From an uncultured Caryophanales bacterium (GTDB lineage Bacteria > Bacillota_I > Bacilli_A > RFN20 > CAG-449), in assembly GCA_945873815.1 (NCBI GenBank), contig CAMCEE010000002.1, positions 39,781 to 103,780 on the forward strand: DNA of 64,000 nt. The letters run 5' to 3'. This document shows positions 9,636 to 17,664 of the stretch, piece by piece. Position numbers and translations under genes: made by a program. The stretch's first letter is position 1. Each line of letters begins with the position of its first letter. A model generated the notes under the pieces. That model ran no database searches. It was not told where the DNA came from and saw nothing but the letters and a program-made list of their open reading frames with translations.

Positions 9636-11300
9636 TTATACGTCTTGGAAACAAGAACCACCGATGAATTCTCTAATAATAGAATTGCATGGAGCCCATT
9701 TATCATCAAGATTTACGAATAATTTCAAGAATTTGATTAAACGATTAGCCATAGGATAATATGGTGAATCTTGATCAATTGCAGTTAATAGTGGCAATGC
9801 GTATTTTCTCATAATGCATAATTCGTATGGTAGCAATGAATTGAAGACGTAGTCAGCATTCTCTTGCGTATCATAAATCCATTTAAATTCACCTTTACGG
9901 ACGGAAGGCCACATGGAAATTGTTTCTTCTGCAGAGGAACCTCTAAATTGATAATCGCGGACTATTCTTCTTACTAGTCTTAAATCTGTTAATGAAATTG
10001 GATTTTGATTATCAATGTTGATTTGAGCTTGTGGAGCAATAAATATTTTGAATTTTTGATGTTTTGCAATGAGTGAAGTTAGTTTTTCATTTAAAGCGTG
10101 GATACCCTCGATGATAATTGGTTGATTATCTTTAATCTTAATTTTTCTTCCTTCAACTCTTTTTCCAAGTTTGAAATCAAATTTTGGTAATACAACAGCT
10201 TCACCATTAATTAAATCGAGCATGTTTTTATTGATTAAATCAACATCCAATGCATCTAAGCATTCTAAATCTGGCTTTCCTTCTTCATCAAGAGGAATAT
10301 CTTTTTTCTCTTTATAATAATCGTCTAAAGATATTCTTATTGGTTTTAAACCAAGGGACATTAATTCTACTCTTAATCTATTTGCAAATGTTGTTTTTCC
10401 TGAACTTGATGGACCTGCAACGCAAATTAGTCTAATATCATCAGAATTAGAAGCAATTTTTTGTCCTAATTCTGCGAGCATATTATTGTGATGTTGTTCA
10501 CATAAATTGATAAAATCAATAGGTCCTTCTACTTCTGCGTAATGGTTGATTGCGCTTACAGAATCCGTTCCAACTTTCTTTGCCCAAACGTATGAGTCTT
10601 TTAATGTCTTACTAAAGACTGGAGCATCAATAAAGTCAGGGATTTGTCCTTTTGTTTCGCTTCTTGGATATTGAATGATAATACCATTTCCATATACTCT
10701 TAGTGAATATTCTTTTATATGCCCAGTGGAAGGAACCATATGGCCGTACATGTAGTTCATATATCCATTGCATTCATAGAAATGGACTGTTTTTTCTGGA
10801 CGATATTTTAGAATAGCAATCTTATCTAAATATCCGATAGAACGATAAATCCTCTTTGCTTCTTCGTTTGGAACAACTTTCCTAACTAAAGGATAATCAT
10901 GAGCAATGATATCATCAATCTCATCCTTTAATTTTTTTACTAGTTCAGGTGTAATTTGGAAATTTTCTTTTTTTCTCGAGAGGGTGGAAAACGTTAAATA
11001 AATTGAACGGGAAATGTTATATGAGTATTTGATTGTTAAATTTGGGAATACTCTAGAACAAGCCATTGCAACAATATATCTTAATGATGTTTCATATGGT
11101 TTAATAGCTTCATAATCGCTTTTTTTCAAGAGTTTTACGTCTGCATTATAATATAGTTCATAAGATAATTCTCTTAAGCGATTATTTACTTTGGCATAGA
11201 TGTAATCATGGACGTCACCTTCGATTAAATCGATGAGTTTCACTTTTTTAGTAAATGTTAATTCACGGTTGTCTACTTTAACTGTAAATGTGTTATCCAT
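9636..11300 (-). CDS. Nucleoside (uridine) kinase family protein with N-terminal TGS/ThrRS-like region
   Basis: GPSSSGKTTFANRL Walker A, DDYYKEKKDIPLDEEGKPDLECLDALD, long N-terminal ThrRS-like domain. Confidence 0.88.
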   Translation of the reverse strand: MDNTFTVKVDNRELTFTKKVKLIDLIEGDVHDYIYAKVNNRLRELSYELYYNADVKLLKKSDYEAIKPYETSLRYIVAMACSRVFPNLTIKYSYNISRSIYLTFSTLSRKKENFQITPELVKKLKDEIDDIIAHDYPLVRKVVPNEEAKRIYRSIGYLDKIAILKYRPEKTVHFYECNGYMNYMYGHMVPSTGHIKEYSLRVYGNGIIIQYPRSETKGQIPDFIDAPVFSKTLKDSYVWAKKVGTDSVSAINHYAEVEGPIDFINLCEQHHNNMLAELGQKIASNSDDIRLICVAGPSSSGKTTFANRLRVELMSLGLKPIRISLDDYYKEKKDIPLDEEGKPDLECLDALDVDLINKNMLDLINGEAVVLPKFDFKLGKRVEGRKIKIKDNQPIIIEGIHALNEKLTSLIAKHQKFKIFIAPQAQINIDNQNPISLTDLRLVRRIVRDYQFRGSSAEETISMWPSVRKGEFKWIYDTQENADYVFNSLLPYELCIMRKYALPLLTAIDQDSPYYPMANRLIKFLKLFVNLDDKWAPCNSIIREFIGGSCFQDV

Positions 11301-11412
11301 TTTCTGTCCTCCTTTAGCACTGCGTGCTCATATAATGATACAATGGAGAAGAAAAAATAGCAATAATAAAAAAATTGGATTCAAAAATTAATTACAAAGT
11401 AATTAAATTATG

Positions 11413-11426
11413 TGTAAGCGATTACA
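11413..11426. promoter_or_regulatory. cre-like (CcpA/LacI-family) operator TGTAAGCGATTACA
   Basis: Matches TGWAANCGNTNWCA-type consensus; intergenic between kinase and tRNA. Confidence 0.45.
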
Positions 11427-11529
11427 TTATTGCTATATAGAATTGATGAAAATGCGAAAGAAGCAAAATAATTTTAAAAAAACTTGCATATAATATATAT
11501 TAATGATATTATAAACAAGCAAACCACAT

Positions 11530-11606
11530 CGCAGGGTAGAGCAGCCTGGTAGCTCGTCGGGCCCATAACCCGGAGGCCGCAAGTTCAAATCTTGCCCCTG
11601 CAACCA
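11530..11606 (+). tRNA. tRNA-fMet (CAT), initiator type, CCA encoded
   Basis: CGCAGGGTAGAGCAGCCTGGTAGCTCGTCGGGCCCATAACCCGGAGGCCGCAAGTTCAAATCTTGCCCCTGCAACCA; C1:A72 mismatch and CGGG/CCCG anticodon stem; anticodon 11564-11566. Confidence 0.95.
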
Positions 11607-11616
11607 ATGAGAATTC

Positions 11617-11639
11617 AAATGCCGAAAGGCATTTTTTTT
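11617..11639 (+). terminator. Intrinsic terminator after tRNA-fMet
   Basis: AAATGCC-gaaa-GGCATTTTTTTT. Confidence 0.85.
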
Positions 11640-11671
11640 GTTAATAAAAAAGGTGAACATTTGTTCACCTA

Positions 11672-12982
11672 CTATTCTAAGATGATCTCCTCTTTATTGA
11701 TTTTTATTGATGTTGAATAATATTCTTTCATTGCTTTAATCATGTGTTCGATATCTTCTACTCCTGCAGTTTCATATGAAGAATGCATTGCAAGTTGAGG
11801 TAACCCAATATCAACTGACATTATGGAAACATGTGAACAAGAAATATTACCTAATGTTCCACCACCTCTTAAATCGGCACGATTAGTAAATAATTGTGTA
11901 GGAACATTTACTTTGGAACAAATCTCATTAAATACTCCACAACTTATTCCATCGGTTGTATACGATTGAGAGGCATTGAACTTAATGACAATTCCTTTGT
12001 TCATATATACTTTATTTAATCCATCTGAAACTTCAGGGTGGTTTGGATGGACTGCGTGTGCATTATCTGCGCTTACTAAGAATGATGTTCCAAGTGCTTT
12101 ATTATATGTTTCTTCGTTTCCTCCAAGAGAGAATACAATTCTTCTTAATGTATCAAATAAGAATGATGAATCTGCTCCTTGTCTAGTTCTTGACCCAACT
12201 TCCTCATTGTCAAAACAGCAATATACATTGATTGAATTATTATTATTTCCTTCTAAAAAGCCTTGAAGTGTTGTATAAGCACATTCTAGATCATCAAGCT
12301 TTGGAGCGGAAATGAACTCGTTGTTGTATCCCCATATTCTAACTAAATCACGATTATATAAGAATAAATCATGAGATATTATATTTTCTTTATTGATATT
12401 TAGTTCACGTGCAATTGCTTCTTCGATAGTAGCTTCTCCATTAAGAGACAATAATGGTTGCATATCTGTTGCAAAGCTATAAGTAGCATTTGAATTAGCA
12501 TTTCTATTGAAATGAATAGCAAGACTTGGGATGATTAATAAATCACGATTAATATTTACTAATCTAATACTTAGTTTATTCTCATCTTTAACTAAGACTC
12601 TTCCGGCAACTGATAGCGGTCTATCAAACCATGGAGCACATAGCATTCCTCCATATCCTTCGACTGATAAGCGTGAATATAATTGTGAAGATAATGATGA
12701 GTTTGGCTTAACTTTAAATGTTGGTGAATCAGAATGGCTAGCAGATATATTAAAAGAAATATTGTCTGTTTTATCTACATTTTCACCAATCTTAAATGCG
12801 ATGATTGATGATCCATTTCTAGAGATGAAGTAATTAGTATTTTTTTGTAGATTAAATTCTTTGTTTTCTTCTAATTCGATAAATCCATTTTCTTTTAATT
12901 CCTTCTCAATATTATCTATAACATGGAAAACGGATGGACTATTATTAATAAAAAGCGATAGTTTATTTAAGTAATTGTTCAT
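11672..12982 (-). CDS. M18 family aminopeptidase
   Basis: ASHSDSPTFKVKP, CFDNEEVGSRTRQGADS, SADNAHAVHPNHPE motifs. Confidence 0.92.
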   Translation of the reverse strand: MNNYLNKLSLFINNSPSVFHVIDNIEKELKENGFIELEENKEFNLQKNTNYFISRNGSSIIAFKIGENVDKTDNISFNISASHSDSPTFKVKPNSSLSSQLYSRLSVEGYGGMLCAPWFDRPLSVAGRVLVKDENKLSIRLVNINRDLLIIPSLAIHFNRNANSNATYSFATDMQPLLSLNGEATIEEAIARELNINKENIISHDLFLYNRDLVRIWGYNNEFISAPKLDDLECAYTTLQGFLEGNNNNSINVYCCFDNEEVGSRTRQGADSSFLFDTLRRIVFSLGGNEETYNKALGTSFLVSADNAHAVHPNHPEVSDGLNKVYMNKGIVIKFNASQSYTTDGISCGVFNEICSKVNVPTQLFTNRADLRGGGTLGNISCSHVSIMSVDIGLPQLAMHSSYETAGVEDIEHMIKAMKEYYSTSIKINKEEIILE

Positions 12983-13163
12983 ATAGTAAAACTCCTTTTT
13001 TATATTGTATATATAATTTATTATTATTTCAGTATTTTTAAATGAAATTAAATAACAATAAATAGATTTAATAATAAATAAAAGCGATTTTTTGATGATA
13101 CAAGATATATAATCTGATTGATGAAGAATACATTATTAGATAAAATAAAAAAAGAAGTGGTGT

Positions 13164-13203
13164 TATGAAAATCTATGAAAATCTATGAAAATTTTGAAAA
13201 TGA
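13164..13203. repeat. 10-bp-period tandem repeat TATGAAAATC/T
   Basis: TATGAAAATC, TATGAAAATC, TATGAAAATT, TTGAAAATGA in register; extra copy TATGAAAATT at 13268. Confidence 0.8.
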
Positions 13204-13379
13204 TTTTTCTTTTTTTTATATTGTTTTTTGCATAGAATAAAGGAAAAGTGTGCGAAATCGCTGAATGTATGAAAATTTCACTATTTATCTTTATATAATA
13301 AAAAGAAAAATATATAAAAAGAAAAAGTATTGAGTGTTATAATATTATTGTTACGTTGATGAATATAAGGAGAAAGAGC

Positions 13380-13949
13380 ATGGAAAAGTATTATCATTTT
13401 ATTTTTAGAGGTAAATTGAATAAGGACGAATTAATTGAAGTAATCTCTGGAGTTTACCATAAAGAGTATGAATTAAAAATCATTAGTAATGGTACTGGTT
13501 ATATTAAAGCAGGCGTTGATTTTTATGATTCCTTAATGAATATTCATCAAATAATGGAGATGGATTTAGATTGCCCTTTTACTTTTCTAGTTAGTTTTGA
13601 AAATGGTGAATTATCTTCTATGGCATTAAGTAAATGTAATATACTATTTCCAAATCAAATTACAAATCTTAGTATGATATATTTTGCTTCCTTAATGCAT
13701 GGAGAAAAAGAATTGACGAATAAACTTGATGCTATTTTTTTAGATGTAGGGTATGAAGTAATACAAACGGCATTAACATTCATTGAATGTGGAATGAATG
13801 CATCTTTAGCTGCAAAGAGATTATATGTTCATCGTAATACGTTCAATTATCGATTGAATGCGTTCATTTGCAAAACTGGCATTGATATTAGAGATTATGA
13901 CAATGCAAATTTATTTGATTTATACATAAAGCAAAACGCAATAAAGTAG
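13380..13949 (+). CDS. PucR/CdaR-type helix-turn-helix regulator
   Basis: C-terminal NASLAAKRLYVHRNTFNYRLNAFICKTGIDIRDYDNANLFDLYI; RBS AAGGAGAAAG before ATG 13380. Confidence 0.75.
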   Translation: MEKYYHFIFRGKLNKDELIEVISGVYHKEYELKIISNGTGYIKAGVDFYDSLMNIHQIMEMDLDCPFTFLVSFENGELSSMALSKCNILFPNQITNLSMIYFASLMHGEKELTNKLDAIFLDVGYEVIQTALTFIECGMNASLAAKRLYVHRNTFNYRLNAFICKTGIDIRDYDNANLFDLYIKQNAIK

Positions 13950-13952
13950 ATT

Positions 13953-13967
13953 TGTGCAATTTGCACA
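13953..13967. promoter_or_regulatory. Perfect 7-bp inverted repeat TGTGCAA-t-TTGCACA, candidate operator
   Basis: About 35-50 bp upstream of the inferred start site from extended -10 TGCTATAAT (TATAAT 13990-13995). Confidence 0.6.
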
Positions 13968-14023
13968 TATTGATATTTGAATAATGTGCTATAATATAGA
14001 TAATTTCTAAAGGAGAAGAAAAA

Positions 14024-15118
14024 ATGGAAAATGAAAACAAAGGATATGTTTCATTAAGACATATCGATAAAATTTATGATAATAATGTTCAAGCAGTATT
14101 TGATTTCAATTTAGATATTCAAAAGCATGAATTCATCGTATTTGTTGGACCTTCAGGATGTGGTAAATCAACAACACTAAGAATGATTGCAGGTCTTGAA
14201 GATATTACAAAAGGTGAATTATTTATTGATAACGAATTATGCAATGATAAAACGCCAAAGGACAGAGACATTGCAATGGTATTCCAATCATATGCGTTAT
14301 ATCCACACATGTCTGTATATGAGAACATGGCTTTCGGATTGAAGATTAGAAGAATGCCAAAATATGAAATTGATAGACGAGTTCATAATGCTGCAAGAAT
14401 TTTACAAATTGAAGAATACTTAGATAGAAAACCAAAAGCATTATCTGGTGGTCAAAGACAACGTGTTGCTTTAGGTAGAGCTATTGTTAGAAACGCAAAG
14501 GTATTCTTAATGGATGAACCTTTATCAAACTTGGATGCTAAATTGAGAGTTCAAATGAGATCTGAAATCATTAAACTTCACGAATCACTAAACGCAACAA
14601 CTATTTATGTTACTCACGACCAAACTGAAGCTATGACTATGGCATCAAGAATTGTAGTTATGAAATTAGGAAGAATTCAACAAATAGGAACTCCTATTGA
14701 GATTTATAATAATCCTGCAAACTTATTCGTTGCTGGATTTATTGGTAGCCCTGCAATGAATTTCTTAAAGGTTAAATTCGATAAAGGCGTTATTACTATG
14801 GCTGATGGAAATAAACTTACACTAAATAAAGAAATATTCGAAGGAAAGAATATTCCTGAAAATGTAATTTTCGGTATTAGACCTGAAAACATCGTTAAGG
14901 CTTCAGATGATGAAAAAGGTAATGGAGTATACGAAGTTAAAGTGTCGGTTGCTGAATTACTTGGTAATGAATACTATGTTCACTTTACTCTTGGAAAAGG
15001 AGAAGTCATTGCAAAGATTCCAGCAGAAACACCAATTGCTAATGGTTCAATGATTAAAGTGCGTTTCTTGTTAGATAAAGTTCATTTCTTCGATCCAGAA
15101 ACGGAAAAAGCAATTTAA
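14024..15118 (+). CDS. Carbohydrate ABC transporter ATP-binding protein, MsmK/UgpC type
   Basis: GPSGCGKSTTLRMIAGLE, LSGGQRQRVALGRAIVR, FLMDEPLSNLDAKLRVQMR plus C-terminal TOBE region. Confidence 0.93.
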   Translation: MENENKGYVSLRHIDKIYDNNVQAVFDFNLDIQKHEFIVFVGPSGCGKSTTLRMIAGLEDITKGELFIDNELCNDKTPKDRDIAMVFQSYALYPHMSVYENMAFGLKIRRMPKYEIDRRVHNAARILQIEEYLDRKPKALSGGQRQRVALGRAIVRNAKVFLMDEPLSNLDAKLRVQMRSEIIKLHESLNATTIYVTHDQTEAMTMASRIVVMKLGRIQQIGTPIEIYNNPANLFVAGFIGSPAMNFLKVKFDKGVITMADGNKLTLNKEIFEGKNIPENVIFGIRPENIVKASDDEKGNGVYEVKVSVAELLGNEYYVHFTLGKGEVIAKIPAETPIANGSMIKVRFLLDKVHFFDPETEKAI

Positions 15119-15135
15119 GATTAAAAAATATAAAG

Positions 15136-15163
15136 GTAAACTTCAAAAAAGTTTACTTTTTTT
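15136..15163 (+). terminator. Intrinsic terminator
   Basis: GTAAACTT-caaaa-AAGTTTAC-TTTTTTT. Confidence 0.8.
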
Positions 15164-15170
15164 ATGTAAA

Positions 15171-15184
15171 TGTAAATGCTTACA
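15171..15184. promoter_or_regulatory. cre-like palindrome TGTAAATGCTTACA
   Basis: LacI/CcpA-type palindrome immediately upstream of the promoter of the alpha-glucan operon. Confidence 0.5.
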
Positions 15185-15192
15185 TTTTTTTG

Positions 15193-15221
15193 TTGCTTTT
15201 GCGTATGCACGTGCGTATAAT
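15193..15221 (+). promoter_or_regulatory. Sigma-A promoter with palindromic operator in spacer
   Basis: TTGCTT, 17-nt spacer containing TATGCACGTGCGTA, TATAAT. Confidence 0.75.
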
Positions 15222-15242
15222 ATAGTTATAAACATAAAGCGA

Positions 15243-15312
15243 GTGAGAAAAAGAGTTTGGAAATATATCCCGCAAAATCATATAGATTTGCTTAGCGATT
15301 CTTTATACTCAC
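15243..15312 (+). ncRNA. Candidate structured 5' leader upstream of the lipoprotein gene
   Basis: GTGAG/CTCAC and AAAGA/TCTTT outer stems, inner GCAAAATC/GATTTGC hairpin; no known riboswitch class recognised. Confidence 0.35.
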
Positions 15313-15331
15313 CAGAAAATGGAGGAATAAT

Positions 15332-15922
15332 ATGTTTAAATTTAAAAAAATACTTACCCTTGGCTTAGCAATGGTAGCAGTATGTGGTGCAGTTGCATGT
15401 GGAACACAAAATGAAACACCAAATGATGACGATATGTACAGCCAAAACTCTGTCGTTTCTGAAGGATTCGACATGTATATCGTTGGTAGTAGCTGGAATA
15501 ACTGGGATCAAACATCAGTCACTAAACATCCAGATTTAAAATTTGCAGCTGTTGGAGATGGCACATATAAGTATACAGTTAACGTTACAGCTACAATGGA
15601 TGCTGTTTATTGGGGATTCAAATTTATTGCTAATGATTCATGGAATCCACAATTTGGTATGGAAGATATTGACTATGATAAATGTAATGAAGGCTTCAAA
15701 GATTTGCTTAAAGTAAAAGAAGTAAATAATTATTCAGAATATAAAGCAAAATATAAAGCAGGCACATCAAACCGTTCAAATATTTCATTCTGTCAATTAG
15801 CAAATAATGCAGGAATGGGTACATATGAAATTATTTATAACCCAGCAAATTTTGAGGCAATAGATGAAAATGACACAACATATTTACATAAATTCGTTGT
15901 CAATTTTACAAAAGCAGCTTAA
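15332..15922 (+). CDS. Small secreted lipoprotein, possible starch-binding/SusEF-like domain
   Basis: Lipobox CGAVAC; MYIVGSSWNNWDQ...GDGTYKYTVNVTATMDAVYWGFKFIANDSWNPQFG resembles SusE/F-type glucan-binding modules. Confidence 0.65.
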   Translation: MFKFKKILTLGLAMVAVCGAVACGTQNETPNDDDMYSQNSVVSEGFDMYIVGSSWNNWDQTSVTKHPDLKFAAVGDGTYKYTVNVTATMDAVYWGFKFIANDSWNPQFGMEDIDYDKCNEGFKDLLKVKEVNNYSEYKAKYKAGTSNRSNISFCQLANNAGMGTYEIIYNPANFEAIDENDTTYLHKFVVNFTKAA

Positions 15923-15946
15923 TAAAACAATAAGGAGATAAAAAAT

Positions 15947-17254
15947 ATGAAAGCAAATAAATTATTAGTATTAGCATTAACAGCAGTTGCAGCAGCTGGC
16001 TTGTCAGCATGTGGAAATACAACAACCGAAAAAGTTTACTCAGATGTAAATACAAAAATTAACATTTGGGCAACTGCTAAAGAAGAAGCCGTTATTAAAA
16101 ATATTGTAGATACATACAATGCAAAGCAAAAAGATGAAACAAAGAAATTTAATTATAAATTTACTGCTGTTGCAGAAAGTGATGCAGGCACAACATTACA
16201 AAAAGACCCTAATGTTAAGGATGCACCAGCATTATTGTTATGTGCAGACGATCATATCTCAGGTTTAGCTAATAAAGGTATTATTCTTGAATTAAAAGGC
16301 GAATTTAAGAAAACAGTTGTAGATAATAATACTCCAGTATCAGTATTAGGTGCTACATATAATAATGGTATCTATGGATACCCAGTAACATCAGATAATG
16401 GTTACTTCTTATGGTATAATGCTTCAACATTACAAGAAAACGATGTTACAACATTAGAAGGCTTATTAGCAAAAGCAAAATCGTTAGGTAAAAAAGTTTT
16501 GATGGATATTCCTAATGGATGGTATGTTAACTCATTCTTTACTTCACCAGATTTATGTGGCACAGATTCATTAAGATTCGCTACAGAAAAAGACCCAGCA
16601 GATGGTGTTGTAAAAACTTCATATACATGTAACTGGGATAATGCGAATGCAGTTGCTGCAGTAGAATACTTATCAGGTTTACTTAAACCATATTATACTG
16701 ATGGTACATTAATGGTAGGTTCAAACGAGGCCATTGCAGCTGGTTTCCAAGATAAATCATTAATCGCTGCAGTTTCAGGTACTTGGATGGAAGGTGATTT
16801 GGAAAAAGCAATGGATGGAGACACCTTAGCAGCTACTAAATTACCAACATACACAGTTAATAATAAAACTATTCAAATGTCATCATTCACAGGTTCAAAA
16901 ATCTATACAATCAATAAAACAAGACCAGTTGCAGAACAAAAAGCAGCTGCAGCTCTTGCAGATTTATTGACAACAAAAGAATCTCAATTAAAACGTTTTG
17001 AAACAAGACAATCAATTCCATGTAATAAAGAAGCAGTAAACGATGAACGTTATACAAAAAATGTTTCAAAAGGTGCAAAAGCATTAGAACAACAAAATGC
17101 ATTCGCTGCTGTTCAAGCTCAATCAGCTGAAGGTAGATATTGGGATATTGGAAAAGCTATTGGACAAGCTATTATTGATGGCGAATTAGGTACATACACA
17201 ACATGGAAAGATTTCATGGAATACCAAGTTGGCTTATTAAGACAAAAACAATAA
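15947..17254 (+). CDS. Maltose/maltodextrin ABC transporter substrate-binding lipoprotein (MalE-like)
   Basis: Lipobox LSAC; INIWATAKEEAVIKNIVDTYN..., extracellular solute-binding family 1 pattern; flanking MalFG. Confidence 0.88.
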   Translation: MKANKLLVLALTAVAAAGLSACGNTTTEKVYSDVNTKINIWATAKEEAVIKNIVDTYNAKQKDETKKFNYKFTAVAESDAGTTLQKDPNVKDAPALLLCADDHISGLANKGIILELKGEFKKTVVDNNTPVSVLGATYNNGIYGYPVTSDNGYFLWYNASTLQENDVTTLEGLLAKAKSLGKKVLMDIPNGWYVNSFFTSPDLCGTDSLRFATEKDPADGVVKTSYTCNWDNANAVAAVEYLSGLLKPYYTDGTLMVGSNEAIAAGFQDKSLIAAVSGTWMEGDLEKAMDGDTLAATKLPTYTVNNKTIQMSSFTGSKIYTINKTRPVAEQKAAAALADLLTTKESQLKRFETRQSIPCNKEAVNDERYTKNVSKGAKALEQQNAFAAVQAQSAEGRYWDIGKAIGQAIIDGELGTYTTWKDFMEYQVGLLRQKQ

Positions 17255-17278
17255 TCTAATTAAGTTTAATTAAGGGAA

Positions 17279-17297
17279 GCGAACAAGTTTTGTTCGC
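17279..17297. other. Intercistronic hairpin
   Basis: GCGAACAA-gtt-TTGTTCGC 24 nt after malE-like stop. Confidence 0.75.
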
Positions 17298-17363
17298 TCC
17301 TCTTGTTTATTTTATAGGTAATCTATATATGAATCGAATAAGTGTGTAAGGAAAAAATTAACG

Positions 17364-17424
17364 TACACTAGTAATGAGCTAACATTTTAATACAAACAGA
17401 TTATCTGTATGTTAATAAAGTGTA
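17364..17424. other. Nested inverted repeats (possible structured RNA)
   Basis: TACACT/AGTGTA, TAACAT/ATGTTA and ACAGA/TCTGT nested, all perfect. Confidence 0.5.
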
Positions 17425-17664
17425 GGCTTTAAAAATATATGTATTACCTGTGAAATTTTGGGCGTTTTATGAAACTTAAAAATAAATAATGCTCAAAGAA
17501 GTAAACTAATGTCTTTGTATTCAAAAGACAAAAAATACGATTCTCTAAGATTTTTTTTTAGATGAATCATACAATGTTTATCTATCTTCCACATATGTAA
17601 AATATGATGGTTTATAATGGAGAGAATAATATTACTCTCTATTTGATTGTTTTTAGGAGGTTCT

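Noticed and set aside
11433-11660. 75-aa minus-strand ORF (GQDLNLRPPGYGPDELPGCSTLRC)
   Set aside because: Antisense translation of the tRNA-fMet gene; a well-known spurious protein signature.
11672-12982. ORFs antisense to the M18 peptidase (11976-12266, 12531-12833)
   Set aside because: Contained in a well-supported peptidase gene; no independent evidence.
13164-13203. Possible CRISPR array
   Set aside because: Repeat units are 10 bp with no spacers and no cas genes.
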